Positions 1 to 12,142 of a DNA stretch of 64,000 bases are shown in pieces. The DNA comes from Tethya wilhelma (lineage: Eukaryota; Porifera; Demospongiae; Tethyida; Tethyidae), in assembly GCA_964030475.1 (NCBI GenBank), contig CAXIPT010000006.1, positions 1,379,139 through 1,443,138 of the forward strand, read 5' to 3'. Numbering within the stretch: position 1 is the stretch's first letter; each line of letters begins with the position of its first letter. The notes below the pieces were generated by a model that ran no database searches, was not told the DNA's origin, and worked only from the letters and a program-made list of their open reading frames with translations. The position numbers and the translations under genes are program-made.

Positions 1-674
1 TTCAGATCTTGATAATTTGAGCTCTGTTTCAAGACGTTTTAGACTCTCAGAAGATATCTAAGAAACGTATTACATTGACCATCATTGCATGATTACATAC
101 TATATAATAGCAGGAACTTCAAAGTTAACTAATCTTACATACCAAATATCAACTTCTAGGCCGGCATTGCAGGCATTAGCTAAAATTTATTGCTAAAACT
201 TTTTCTTAGATGGATCATGAACCCAGTGAGTTAATTGAATGTCTGGGACTTAAGTTTTGGTATATGAATATGTACATGTGTGTGTATTTAGTATTTTCTA
301 CCCAATACTCACGGATTCTGAAGAAGGTACTTTTTCCTGTACAATTTCCGAGCAGGTCTCACTATGTTTCTATTGTATGTATGCATATTTGTCGAAAGTA
401 ACGATCTACAACCAAATACAATGCATACATTTGTATGAAGGAAACCACTGAAAGCTTTCTACTTAATGGTGTAATGGAAAAATGGATGATTTCAGGTGAG
501 AAAACATATAGTGTTCAACTTTGCAGGGTGTACAAGCTGCATGAACAGTGCTTCAGCATAATATGTACCCTTTGAACTAATAATTTTAATTACTTTAAAA
601 AGAATGCAACTAATAAGTACAATTATTACAAGCATTTAAGTGGCTGTCAAACCACAAAAATATACAGTTAGAGG

Positions 675-714
<40 letters not shown>

Positions 715-1581
715 GCACACAGAGACACACAATAGGTTACCTCCCACTCTTCAATATTAAGCTTTACACCACACTTGCAAATTATAAGCAGCTCTTTCAC
801 ATCCTTCTGACAAGACCGATCATTAAAGAACTAAAAAGAAATAGGCAAATTTGAATTCAGGGTGATACTAATCATGCATATAGTTCTTCTTTTACTTTTT
901 TATTGGCTAAAATGAGAGTATTATACATTCCTGAGTAAAATGATACCCATACAAACACAATATCAATGAATGGATGTACGTACATCAGTTCAATGGTTAA
1001 ACTAAATGTATCGGACATGTGGTGTGCATGAAATACATGTAGCATGGACGTGCATCACACAATATCCCCAAAATAAAACTTTTATGAATGGTACTAGTTG
1101 AACAGTTTTGTGGTTAGATTAGTATGGTACAAGGTCCTTATAGTTACCATAATTATACATGCTTACGTATGGTCAATTTTGCACTCAAGTTCAGGCTACA
1201 GAACAATTTTTATTTCGAGATGATATTATACCTGCATAGACTTGCTAGGATCAACTTCTTCATCACATTCAGGGCACTTAAATGCACTATAATCAATAAT
1301 ACAAATACAACAATTACACTTTTTAAATATTGAAAATAAACGATACCATTGAGACTGATACAGATACATGTAATTAAGATATATAGTGATGTGACTTACA
1401 TGGTAGGGAAGCAAGCTTTGCATATTCTATCTCCGCACACCATCTGATAGGCAAGCCGAAGGATGAAACCACAGCGAACACACTTGTATCGCTTGAGGTA
1501 GTCATCATCAGCTTCTTGGCCATCCTTGGTCAGGATTTTACACCCATGAGTGTTGTGTCCTTGTTGAGTTAAGGCAGCCAT
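1..1581 (-). CDS. TRAF-type RING/zinc-finger protein, N-terminal part (gene runs off the left edge)
   Basis: Five exons join in frame with GT-AG borders: 1581-1400, 1286-1232, 830-741, 369-313 and 57-<1. The ATG at 1581 opens the frame. Residues about 32-72 form a RING-like finger (CVRC, CGDRICKAC, then KCPECD after the first intron); the usual histidine after CG is Asp. Exon 3 (FNDRSCQKDVKELLI, then CKCG and LNIEEWE) is a typical TRAF linker entering the first TRAF zinc finger, and exon 4 (KHSETC) continues it. Exon 5 (SLKRLETELKLS) looks like the start of a coiled coil. A MATH domain, if present, lies outside the window. TRAFs are cytoplasmic adaptors or E3 ligases below TNF-receptor and Toll-type receptors. 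The RING and linker are clear; exons 4 and 5 are less certain because they are short. Confidence 0.72.
675..730. repeat. (CA)n microsatellite
   Basis: A run of CA dinucleotides with a few GCAC and GAGA interruptions. It lies in the intron between exons 3 and 4 of the left-edge TRAF gene. Confidence 0.9.
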
Positions 1582-3097
1582 AAGTTGTGCACTATGAAAA
1601 AGAAGAGAGATACAAAGACTATATATAGTTCTCTTCCAATTTTTTCACAGATAATAATTAGAAGTCTATATGGGAGAGAGCTTGGGAACGAGGCTATACA
1701 TGCAGTCCACCAGGGTTTACTCCCTTGCATTCAAGCTGTATAGGGGGAGGATCCAAGGTTAGACTATGCAAACTGTTTATAGTACTATACAAGCTATCAT
1801 CAAGATAATTATGTGCCTGGCATACCATGGCACAGAGTGTGGTCAACGAATCAAGATTGATCTGTAACTTTAGAGTATAGTTTCACACATAATACTAGTT
1901 CTGAATGAAGCAGCCCAGGTCTATATATACCCAGGTTGAACTAATTGAGAAGAGTGGTGGTAGTGGTGGTGGTGCTTGGTGGTGTTTGGACAAGATTTTG
2001 AGAAGTTGCTCTAACAAAGTTGCTCTAGTTTCAACTTCATACGGAATAACTTCATGTACACACTTACCTCAAGGTAGGACTGTCTTCATTCTCTTCATAG
2101 ATCAAATTTCTGCTCCCAATTGACAAATCACCTGAATTTAGCTTTCAAAAGTGACGACCCAAGGCTAAGTTTAGCTTTTCGTTTTATTTATAATCTATGC
2201 TGAATAACACTTAGTGTATGCACTAACTATGAATGCAAAATTATTCAAGTTAGCTATATAAATCAAATTTTTGCTTTGAACTGGTTTTCTGGACGCTAGC
2301 CCAAAATGAACTGAATTACATTTCCGAAACTGACGACTGTTGACTTATTGAAAACAAAGCAACACAAAAAGAAAAGATGTGCAGGCTGAGCAAGGATTTG
2401 CACCATGTAAACTCCAGTATAATGCTTACACTTACTTGACACAAAAAGGGGCGTGACTTAAATAAAGCAAACATATTTATATAAGGTAAACAAACAATGA
2501 ATTGAGGATTTGTGCCTTGAAAATTTTCTGTATATATAGCATTATCTTAAGGTTCTAATAAAAAGTCATAATTCACTTGAAGAGCCAGCAAACAAGTACA
2601 GAGGCTTTGCCAACTATAAATTGACACAAACCATGACTCTTAATTGGCACTGTGATGATGTTGAATATGGCACCAGGCAGTGACTGTGGTTAGTCTATAT
2701 TTAAACCCCACAGCTAATTTTAAAATATCATGGCACTGAATCCTGGGCTCATACGCTTAATATTGGAAGGTTAACAATTAGCTAGCCTAGCTAAGCAGCC
2801 TGACTATCATTAAATATATGGTAAACCAGTATTCATTACTTTTGTTTGTTGACTTACTGACAGGGTGAGTTCCTGATCGGACTGACCTGTCAAAATCTCA
2901 GTATGTGTTGCCACTGAGAAGTGCAGGGAGAAACTTCCAAATCCAGGTGGAGTTCTTTGGCATACCTTCTAGGATTCCTTACTTTCTGCTGAAAGACTTT
3001 GGTAGAGAACGAGAACGAGACTGAACGAGAACGTGAAGCTAATAGGGTTGAGACATAAATTTAGATAATGTGGGTAGAGAGGCATTATATGGAAGAC
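1582..3097. other. Intergenic, no supported gene
   Basis: AT-rich sequence upstream of the TRAF start. Short open frames occur but none has a recognisable domain or a convincing exon chain. About 2875-2967 is open on both strands and has plausible splice borders on the minus strand, but the evidence is too thin to call an exon. Confidence 0.5.
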
Positions 3098-4063
3098 TAA
3101 GGTAAAACGGGGTAATTCGGGACGCGGGGTAATTTGGGACACTTCCGGGTTGTACCTCCTCCTGGCTGAAAACAAGGAAAGCTACCAGGATGGTTTGGTG
3201 TCACATTTATAGGGACACATCCTAGCTACAATGTACCAAAGACTCACATTGGTTGCGACTCTGCTTCGTAGTTAAACAGTTGTTTTTCCTGGATACCTCT
3301 TACGCGAAATTGACCGTTTGCTGATAAAAAACATTACAATGTTTTTTTTAGGACAGAAAACTACTAAGCATTCGACCAAAAGAGTTTCTACATATAATAC
3401 ATTATCTTCTCTACCTGATATCTCAAATTTATGTTCATGGCTACTGCACACGAAGAGTTAGCAACGTCAAAAGCGAGCACATCCATAGAAAGTGGGCGGG
3501 GCTGTTAGGGAGAATCCGCTATTGTTCCTCTCCACCGTGTGATACAGCTCTACAATCTCTTCATACATACATAGATAGCTTAATTTCATCTTCTTACACA
3601 TATTCTGGTACTAAATGACCAAAATTATAAAATAGAATCACATACACAGCACTTTTAATAATATTTTTCTATTAATTTCTGTATACTTCCAATAAACTTG
3701 GCCACATGATGAAGATGAATTTGTTTCAAGCTCGACTTTCAGTCCAGGTAAACTGAAGGGAGTCTGAAGTGCCTGATTCTTCGTTTTCACTGCTTTGAAT
3801 CACTCCAATCCTGACAAATGGCATGCGTCCCAAATTACCCCGCACGCTCATTATTTCGCTAAAATAGAGAGCGGTTAGTTAAACTGCTCACTGCACACGA
3901 AGTACTAGGCCCAGCAACTACTCAGGTTTGCATTTCTAAAACTAGATACATTATACTTTAGTTCTGCTGTGTTAGTTTCCAGATAAGTCTACTATTGCCG
4001 AAATAAAACTAGACATAAATTGGAAGACCGAAAGAGTGTCCCAAATTACCCCATTTTACCTTA
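3098..4063. mobile_element. Non-autonomous DNA transposon with AAGGTAAAA terminal inverted repeats
   Basis: The left end reads TAAGGTAAAACGGGGTAATT. The right end is its inverted copy with small differences (AATTACCCCATTTTACCTTA). The inverted repeats extend about 26 bp. Ends starting and finishing with TA fit a TA target duplication of the Tc1/mariner kind, which is inference. The interior has no transposase frame but repeats the CCCAAATTACCCCG motif internally (about 3829-3842). A shorter relative lies at 12717-13469. Confidence 0.75.
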
Positions 4064-4316
4064 CGCATGCGCAGTAGACATTACAAATGACAATAAGATC
4101 TATAGCGGATCGCACTATCTCCAGGTATCTCTCTATGCTAGGGGTAGATTCAGGGGGTGAAGTGGGTGGCTAGCCACCACACCTAGAATCCTAAAACAAT
4201 GAGTGATGAATTACAGATCTAGCAATTCAATAGTTAAAAGAGGGAATAGGAAGTTAATTGTTACAGTAATATACCTGATATTTGCAACCAGAAATTGCTA
4301 TGAATCTTTAAATATA

Positions 4317-4484
4317 AGCCGTGGCTAGAGTACCGGTCACCGTAAACTAAGCTAAATATATTGCAGTTAATGGTGCCGGTACTTTAATGCAGCACCGCCA
4401 AAATCCGGATACTGTATATTACGTAATTCTGCAATACAAAAGCAATAGGAAAGTATACGGACTACCGGTACTCTAGCCACGTCC
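4317..4484. mobile_element. Short MITE with 20 bp inverted repeats and 8-9 bp target duplication
   Basis: The left arm CGTGGCTAGAGTACCGGT is inverted at the right arm ACCGGTACTCTAGCCACG. The sequence TTAAATATA flanks both sides (4308-4316 and 4485-4493), as expected for a hAT-like target duplication. The element is too small to code for anything. Confidence 0.75.
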
Positions 4485-5011
4485 TTAAATATACTCCAAA
4501 GAATCTCAAAATCCACCCCCTTCAAAAATCCTGAATCAGCCGCTGCATTTTAAACAACAGTGCTGCAATATGTCATTGCATGTGTCAAGTACAATAATTA
4601 TGATTATTATGGTTACTAAAACTTACTATAATCAGCTGCAGTGGCATGATACAGTTAAAGTTACTTAATTACTTGCTATAATCTCATAATTAATAATATG
4701 TAATTGTTAGAAATCACTTTCAAAGTTAATAGCCAATATAGATCAAGAACACAACTCAACAAGATCAATCTGCATAAGCACATGTCCCTGCATGGCTATA
4801 GGCACTGAAATCTACTCCAATTATTCCTGGACCAATCATGATTATGCCAGCATAATTGGTCAAAGCCTATTCATATGTCGTACAAGTCATGTACTACCAT
4901 ATGTATGATAGTAGTTACAAAACATAAATTATTTACAAAGAGTTATTTAACAAGTTTTGTTCTAGTGAGAGTGTATACAATAACATCAACACTATAATCA
5001 TAAACTTATCA
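4485..5011. other. Intergenic, AT-rich
   Basis: No open frame with recognisable content, no RNA gene and no clear repeat apart from the palindromic TACGTACGGTAGTACGTA at the right border, which marks the edge of the next repeat. Confidence 0.5.
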
Positions 5012-5251
5012 TACGTACGGTAGTACGTATAGTAGGAATGGGCCGACTGTCCCATAGACACAATACAAAATGTTGGTCACCATAAAAATCTAGTCAAACA
5101 AAATCAAACTTTCAAAGTTGCTCAGAGGCTCTCACTGACAGATTACCAACTGCTTGCAAGTCTCGATACTCGCAAAAAGTTTCCTGAGTACTCGTAGAGA
5201 GCGCTAGGGGGAAGCCACCATAGTGCCATTTTGTTCTTCTAACTTACTTAC

Positions 5252-5592
5252 TAGCCTCGTCCCCAGGCCCAAAAGAGGGCCTGGTGTCTACTGACTGCGC
5301 ATGCGCGTAATTCCAGCGAAAAAAAGATTGATCTACAGTCCTACCTGGGTTGGCTACTGCCGCTATTCCACTCTTTTCTTTTGGAAATATATCAAGTAAG
5401 TGCTTGGAAAGAGACGAGCGTTCTTTTAGCTTTTCTATGCCTAGCGCTTCGAAAAATACCTATGACGTAATCCAGTCAACAGAGTATACGGACAATTTTA
5501 CGGTGAAATTTACGATGTACCCAGATTTTGGGTACAAACTGGCGCATGCGCAGTCAATAGATACCAGGCCCTCTTTTGGGGGCCTGGGAACG
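5252..5592. mobile_element. MITE nested inside the composite repeat
   Basis: Inverted arms of roughly 50 bp: TAGCCTCGTCCCCAGGCC at the left and GGCCTGGGAACGTA at the right, each followed inward by the AAAAGAGGGCCTGGT block and a GCGCATGCGC core. A small hairpin with similar outer sequence sits at about 15552-15606. The open frame running from about 5350 across this element is treated as accidental. An ACGT tandem tract follows at 5595-5630. Confidence 0.75.
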
Positions 5593-5641
5593 TACTTACG
5601 TACGTACGTACGTATACGTACGTACTTCCTAACTGACTTAC

Positions 5642-5875
5642 TTGAAAAGCATTTCCCGAGAACCAGAATGTGTTGAGCCAACTTTGACAGCACAAAGTAA
5701 GTTCTTTTCATAGGTACTACATTCCTTGATACTCATTTTCATCACAAATAAGCCGAAACAAAAACTTGAAAGCTTTGAAACTGAGAGTATAAATTCATGT
5801 ACTTCAATCAGTGTAGCCATCTTCTTGTAGAGTTCAAAGGTCATTATCCACGTGGCATTATTATGCGCATGCGCA
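5642..5875 (-). promoter_or_regulatory. Repeat-borne promoter and first-exon-like module, copy 1
   Basis: Reading the minus strand: an exact TGCGCATGCGCA palindrome (NRF-1-type site, 5864-5875), a CACGTG E-box (5849-5854), AAGATGGC (YY1-like, 5816-5823), an ATG at 5711 and a GTAAGT donor at 5641-5636. The 70 nt from ATG to donor encode MKRTYFVLSKLAQH and nine more residues. The same order and the same 70 nt length recur at 45295-45525 and 63726-63957. Motif identities are seen in the sequence; promoter function is inference. Confidence 0.55.
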
Positions 5876-6345
5876 TTAGCCTTCTCCACTTATGTAGTGC
5901 TGCTACTAAAGCTTTTTGTAAAGACTAACCAGTCTCTAATATTTTCCACACTGTAGTGTTGAAAAACGTGAATGAACAAGTAGTAAAAATTTCAAAAAAA
6001 TAAGTAGTGTAGGAATGGGCAGTGCGGTAAAAAGTATTGGAACAAGGCATGTCTCAATTTCGGCACATGACTACTTCATTTTTTATACCTAACTCTTGGC
6101 TAACAGTCCAGTTTAAGTTACCTGTCTGTTATAGTTTACTCCATTGCTTAGCCAAATTGAATACAATAATAAGCTACCGCACTATTGTACAGATCGTGGC
6201 ATTTACGACACTTAGCAGCTAGGATCCTAAGGAAGGATCAACTGACAATTGCAAGAATAAAAATGAAGTAGTCATGTGCCGAAATTGAGACATGCCTTGT
6301 TCCAATACTTTTTACCGCACTGCCCATTCCTACACTACTTATTTT

Positions 6346-7437
6346 TTTGAAATTTTTAATATTTATGTCAAATTAATCCCAATCGCAAGCATGCAAAATC
6401 AGCTATGGCTATATGGAACACTTGACAATAATGACATCATTGCCATCAACACAATTAACTGTTAGCGGCAGGTATAAACATGAGTATGCAAGGCATTCAA
6501 AATCATGAAGTTATTGAAGACAGTATTAAGTTATTGAAGACAGTATTTCATGCATTGATTGGATGTCAATTGCAAGCTATATTATTAATTATATAATTTA
6601 TAATCAATACTGTTGCACAAAGTCTTAAATATCATGCACTCACTGACATCAGTGACATGTATATAGTCATATTATGCATGCTCTGTCACATGAAAATCTT
6701 CCAGGTACGTACGTAACAATCAATAAAATAATCATGGCCATCAGTATTGTTAACTCACAACTTTAGTGTGTACAATTATAGTCTTTTTTTAACAAACAAT
6801 AATACCATGATGCATAATTATGCATGATAATAATAATTATTGAGCTAAGCTTCATGCATGATGGGACATAATGTTACAGCCATGCATGGATATGCATGCA
6901 TTTAGCCTAAATATAGCTAGCGTATATCCAATTTAACTACTGACTATATTATTATAATTTTATAAATTACTAATTATTGTTATTCACATGTTAAAATGTA
7001 ATTATTCTGTGGCTGGCACTGGCTGGCATGTCTAGTCTATTTTAGCTCATGATTTTTCCAGCCACTAGTATAGTGCTGCATGCATGGATGATATTATTAT
7101 GTTGATTTTATTACCTATTCCAACCATTATGCCATGCTTTCTGCCAGCTGTTGCATGGCATTGTATGTTGATCACAGTAATAGAGTGCATGCATGGTGCA
7201 TTAACCAGCTATGAAAAGTATATAGTATAATAATTATAAGACTATAATATTCATTTTAATGTATGTGACACATTAAACTGACATACAGTCCTAAATTTAG
7301 AACTACTATATAATTATTCATGTAAATAATTATTGTGCCTGCAACACTTAGCTAATAGCTATAATTTTTATTATAGACCACAATCATTATTAATTTACCT
7401 TCATAAGTTGAACTACAATGAATCAGATGTGACAGCT
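6346..7437. other. Gene-free AT-rich stretch
   Basis: Very AT-rich, with many ATGCAT and GCATGC palindromes and a short direct repeat (AAGTTATTGAAGACAGTATT) at about 6507-6545. No coding frame, RNA gene or structured repeat recognised. Confidence 0.5.
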
Positions 7438-7570
7438 ACACTGTAAAAACTGTTGTGTGCTAGTCACACCTTTTGTGTTAAATATGTTGCAAAATGCGGT
7501 CACAGAACGCACTTTTGCAACATATTTCACACAAGTTGTGTGACTAGCACACAATAGTTTTTACTGTGTA
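7438..7570. repeat. Near-perfect hairpin MITE
   Basis: ACTGTAAAAACTGTTGTGTG, followed by CTAGTCACAC and a TGTTGCAAAA block, is inverted with few mismatches across a central GTCACAGAACGC-type loop. Almost the whole unit is one palindrome, so it should fold into a long hairpin. Confidence 0.8.
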
Positions 7571-7840
7571 TAGAATAAGTTTGAGATCTGTGCATGAGCA
7601 CCTCGACTGTATATGAACCTGCTGAAAAGGATCTTGACATGCAATAATTCATTGTTGTATGCAATGTCGATCATGCATAATGATCACATGGCATGTGGGA
7701 GGATCAAATCAATGACATAATGCTATGCATAATGTTATTATAATTTTTATTCATGCTCAATCAGCTTATATGTATAGCTGATAAGGTCATATACATTGTA
7801 TCATAACAATTGCTATGAATATCATGCCATGCATGGACAC

Positions 7841-10034
7841 TACTGGAGGGTTTTATCTGAACGATATCTGAAAAAAGTCTGAAGTACATATGAATTTGAA
7901 AGACAATGTGTACCAAGATCTAAAGTTCATCTGAATTGTATATGAACATTTGGCGAGGAATATCTGAATTTTTGTAGGCAAAACTAAAATGTCTTAATTA
8001 TATCTTTTGAAAAGAAACAATGTCTTAGTTTTATCTGAGGTAGTATTCAGACGTTTGTACAGATCTCAAACATGTCTGAATCTGAATCTTGATTATCTGA
8101 ATCCATAGACATGTGCGCTACACATGGAGGTCACGTGATCAATAAATTTCAAATTTTTGAGAGACACACATGGCCCAAACGATGGTAGAGCTCTGCAGAG
8201 ACAATCTAGCTGCCACAGAGTAGGATCCAGCAAGAGGATAGTTGTTAAACAGAAAGCTGAACTGCTCCAGAATGTCATCCTTCAGTGCCCGCTACGATCA
8301 ACAGTCATTTTGACGGTAAGTTTACAACTAGTTAGCTATACTGAAGTTATTCATGATGGTAAAGCTGTTATCAACTTTGATTCCCCATTAAAATACTCTC
8401 AGATATCACAACATAACTTGTGAGTCTTGTATCACTGAGTTGTAAGATCCTGAAAGGCTCAACTTGAGTGATAATCAGTTTCAGAAGTGCGATGGCTTGT
8501 TTCAAGCTGTCACAAAAGAGCAACTCAACAAGCGACAACTTCAAAATGAAGGAAACAAATTAGTCCGTAAATACATCATGGACAGGGTATGGACTTGTTT
8601 TCTATGTACATACATTTGGCATGCATGTGTGTATGGTTAAACATACATACTTTTAACAGGTTGTATCTGCTTACCCCGAGCTTGGCCATCATGAAGACCG
8701 GTTTGATCGAGTTTTATCACGAATATTGAGTCAAGCAAAGTACTATCAATCTCACCGACCAATGGTATAATATGCTTGCAATAAAGTTTTGCATTTGGCC
8801 ATGTATTTTTTCCTGTTACAGGTTACCTCTAAAACTTCACCAAAAAAGAGTCCAGCAAAAACAAAGAAAACATCTTCCATCAAGAAAACTAAGTACACCT
8901 CCGCAAAGGTGCAACAAAAACTTAAGGTTTGTTATTTTGTAACATGGCGCATTCGTACATTATTTTACCCCCTGATTTGTATATGTCAAGGCCAACCAAC
9001 CAAAAACATCAAAGACTACAACAAAGAAGCTTGAGTTGACACCAGCTAGCAAAGCATCTGTAAGCAATTCAATTGTCACCTGTGTGTTTTATCAATGTAC
9101 ATTATGTTTCATATTAAAGGACCAGCCGAAGAGTGCAGGAGAAAAGAAGATTTCAACTGGGTAAGTGCACCATTATACATGCTTATTTAATCATAAACAC
9201 GACTCACATGTACAGGGATGCAGTTGTTATCATACACAAAACAAAGGAGGTGGCTTGTGGTATTATGGAAAAGAAAGATGGTCAGTCCCCTCTATCTCTC
9301 CCTCTCACTAAAATCAAGCATGATCATTTCATTTTTTTAGAGATGTTCTGTGAAGTTAGGCTCTCCAAGCTATTCAAAAGCAGCCCCGATGAAGAAATAG
9401 CTTTATACGAGCCAACTAAGAATAACATCACTTTGCTGACTAAACTTAATGTGAGTTGAAAAACTAAATTGAAATGTCCAATTGTATTTAACAACATACT
9501 ATTCTTAATCCTCTATAGATTGGAGATGTTTTCAAATGGAAAACTGAGTACATATACATAAAGGGTGAAACAGCAAGTCTTAGAGGTGTACGCCGTGAAC
9601 GACATCCTGTGGATAGGCTGTATCACTGATGCATTCTGTGGTGACTGACTAAGTTAGAAATAGATCGGTAACTGTTACTTATATTGAGTTGAGTTGTGTT
9701 GTGTTTCATGCGGTTGAGTTGTGTTTTGCTTCCTGTCTATATTATACCTATCTGGCTGTTCACTATGGAAATACATGTTAATTTCATAAAGACTTTGCAA
9801 CATATGCATTTGTACCGCTAAAAATAGACATTAAGACATTGCGTCAGACACTTTTCATACAAAACTCAGACAATGTCCCACTATGAATCCCATACTTTTA
9901 AGACATGATTAAGACATTGTGTCAGATACTTTTCATACGAAACTCCCATAGTATTCAGATATTTTAGCTCAGATACTATTCAGACAGAATTGAGCACTAT
10001 GTTTAAGACACTATTCAGATCCGTTTCTCCAGTA
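7841..10034 (+). mobile_element. 2.2 kb inverted-repeat transposon with subterminal TCTGAA clusters, carrying a multi-exon gene
   Basis: Left end TACTGGAGGGTTTTATCTGA; right end is the imperfect inverse TTCAGATCCGTTTCTCCAGT. Both start and end with TA, compatible with a TA target duplication. Within about 260 bp of the left end TCTGAA or TCTGAG occurs about ten times. Within about 190 bp of the right end the inverse (TCAGAC, TCAGAT, CTCAGA) occurs about seven times. Such subterminal arrays are known transposase-binding platforms in several DNA transposon families. The interior holds the exon chain described separately. Confidence 0.65.
8157..9629 (+). CDS. Unknown multi-exon protein inside the 7841-10034 element
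   Basis: A chain of exons with GT-AG borders ends at TGA 9627-9629. Approximate exons: ?-8358, 8435-8587, 8662-8764, 8821-8925, 8988-9060, 9120-9160, 9217-9449 and 9520-9629. Recognisable pieces are DPERLNLSDNQF, VVSAYPELGHHEDRF, a Lys/Thr/Ser-rich linker (SKTSPKKSPAKTKK, TSKTTTKK), and a C-terminal block with EEIALYEPTKNN and GDVFKWKTEYIY. No in-frame ATG is seen, so the first exon may be missing. I do not recognise the family. The basic linker suggests a nuclear or DNA-binding protein, and the position inside a transposon suggests a transposition protein or captured gene. Exon 1 and the junction near 9160-9217 are the weakest. Confidence 0.45.
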
Positions 10035-11480
10035 ATATATAGCTGATCATGAAGCTCAGCTCTGATTCAAATTAGCTATAGTAGTGATCCCAAGTCTCAG
10101 TGACAATTTCCAGTGATCATGGCATGCAAGTTCTTACCAGTATAATATATAGAGCGGTTTTAATCCGGCTTGATGGACATGATGGTGGGTGGTGTGAAGT
10201 TTCCCGTGTGACTTTTTGATGGATCCAGGTTGGCAATCAGTAAAAGATTTACAAAGTCACTGTCACAGTGTGTCGTATCCACATGGAATTAATACTGACG
10301 TTAATATTATAACATTTATATACACTGTCAATGAAACTCTTCTGGCATGCGGTTGTTTATCACTCATTATGTACATGTATAATTTATATGTTGGTCGGAA
10401 ATTCATCGTTTACGTCATGCAGTCAATTACTATTAATTTTGCATTCATGAGTGTGACGTCACGGAAAATTAATTTAAAAACACGTATATAATTTTATATA
10501 TAATCATGATTATTACGTCGCAATTCTACTGTACACGTCAAATTTATAGTTTAGCATAATAATTATTATATTATGTCCAAAAAAGGACCTGTTAGTATAG
10601 TCCGGAGATTAGGCTTATGAAAAATTCATGATGATTGTGAAACATGTACAATTAATATCCACACATCAATTTGTATTAATTATTGTATTGTATGTATTAT
10701 TAATTATTATTGTGTATTATTGTATGTATTATTAATTTGTATAATGCAGAGATAATTAACCCATGGGCAATGAGGAAACAAGGGTATAATGGCCTCCTTA
10801 CAATTTGTGAGAATGACATACAATTGTGGCAATCATGAATGTACTGTAGAATATCACACCGTCACCACAGAGCAGCTATGCTCCTAACCAAAAGTTCAGT
10901 AATTACAATTATTATTAAATTAACACACCACAATTATAATAGGTGGTGTAAAGATGTCCTGACATGCCAATACTGATTTTTAACTCTAAAAGAAGTGAAC
11001 ATTAAAGATCTATAGACTCATGCAGTCTGAGAAAATATACATGATCAGTTACTGAGCACAGTAGAAAAACAATGATGAACAGCAGAAAGAACAAGATTAC
11101 GAGAATGTCATTATAGTACGTACAACATTGATATCATAATCAGATGCAAAATGAAGTATATGACATCTATACTGTACTTGCATGGTACCATATGGTACGT
11201 ATGGCAGATCTTAATACTTGAAAAATCATGTATAGCAGATCTCTAAGGATTGAAGCTCACTATAGAAGCAACAGACCACAAAAGACAGGCCGCAAAAACT
11301 CGAGAATAGGCGGGTCTTGGTAAGAGCTAGAATCACAACCAGGGTGACTCCTCATCATATTCTAGGCCTAGTTGATCACTTCAAGTACATGCATGGGTAC
11401 TGGTGTAAACTTTTCTTCTGATCTCAGCTGATCACATCACATTAATATATAATCTGCAAGAGTTAAGACATGTACGGAAG
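10035..11480. other. Intergenic, AT-rich
   Basis: Runs of TATTAATTATTATTGT (about 10670-10740) and other low-complexity sequence. No frame with homology-like content, no RNA gene. Confidence 0.5.
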
Positions 11481-11514
11481 CTCACTGGGATGCTCTGCAG
11501 AGCATTCTATAATT

Positions 11515-11725
11515 CTGCTGACCGTCCCTCACACTATAATAAGTAAGATTGTTCAAGTCCCTCATTCATCCACATATCTTGAGTATGCTAGTGTGGTTTG
11601 GAATCCCTATTTATAGTTAAGGACATTGTGGTACTTATAAAGATGTTCAGAAGTTCGCTCTCTACATGGGTTTGCCTAAAGAGGTGGCCAGGAACACCAG
11701 ACAAATCTCTCCTTTCCTCATGCAA
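11515..11725 (+). pseudogene. Remnant of a non-LTR retrotransposon reverse transcriptase
   Basis: Reading in shifting frames gives TYLEYASVVWNPYL, then a stop, then DVQKFALYMGLPKEV. These match the order typical of the C-terminal part of LINE reverse transcriptases (a PHLEYASVVWNP-like motif followed by the LE-VQR helix). Stops and frameshifts make it dead. It is too short to assign a clade, though CR1/L2-like is likely. Confidence 0.55.
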
Positions 11726-11849
11726 TGTGTCCTGACTGTCCATATTACAAGACAGCTAGCTATAAACTTCTAAAGCAAATTAATAAGAGCTGGAGAATTT
11801 CAGAAGCTGTGTTTAAAGTCGCAGCCTTGTTTCCTTTCTTTTTGCAGCA

Positions 11850-12142
11850 CTGCCCATTCCTACACTGCTAATTTTTATGAAATTTTTATTATACTTGTTT
11901 GTTCACTTTTTCCAACACTAAAGTGCTCAACTGCAATGGAGTATAAGCTATCAGAGACTGGTCAGTCTCTACAAAAAGCATGAGCTACTGCTTTCAAGTA
12001 CACTGGATGCGCATGCACATTTAATCCATGTCTGAAGGCTTAGCTGTCATTCTCTGAAAGTTTATGAGCATAAACATTTTGTATTGTTTCTATGGGACAG
12101 TCGGCCCATTCCTACTATACGTACTACCGTACGTATGATTAT
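11850..12142 (+). mobile_element. Internally deleted copy of the composite repeat
   Basis: Begins with GCACTGCCCATTCCTACACT and ends with GGGACAGTCGGCCCATTCCT followed by the TACGTACTACCGTACGTA palindrome, the two outer blocks seen at 45062-45780. The centre is shortened, and its NRF-1-like core has decayed to GATGCGCATGCACA. No ATG-donor mini-exon survives. Confidence 0.7.

Larger units (their letters stand above)
5012..6345 (-). mobile_element. Composite dispersed repeat, largest copy (contains a nested MITE)
   Basis: One end carries GTAGGAATGGGCCGACTGTCCC and the block mentioning AACATTTTGTATTGTG in reverse orientation. The other end (6005-6345) is a long palindrome whose arms read GTAGGAATGGGCAGTGCGGT and its inverse. 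The middle carries the promoter/first-exon-like module at 5642-5875. Related sequence recurs at 11850-12142, 46490-46620, 53770-53955, 63384 to the window end, and most completely at 45062-45780 in opposite orientation. No transposase frame is visible, so the class is unknown. Confidence 0.75.

Noticed and set aside
2875..2967. Possible minus-strand exon (TPPGFGSFSLHFSVAT) with good splice borders
   Set aside because: The opposite strand is equally open and protein-like, no partner exon was found, and no family is recognised.
5350..5676. 108-codon plus-strand frame
   Set aside because: It begins at TTG, lies across the arms of a MITE and the ACGT tandem, and has no protein-like character.
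6037..6222. Plus-strand frame in the palindromic repeat arm
   Set aside because: It is made of the inverted-repeat arm itself, and the same frame is not kept in other copies.
10216..10491. 91-codon plus-strand frame
   Set aside because: AT-rich chance frame with no motif or splice context.
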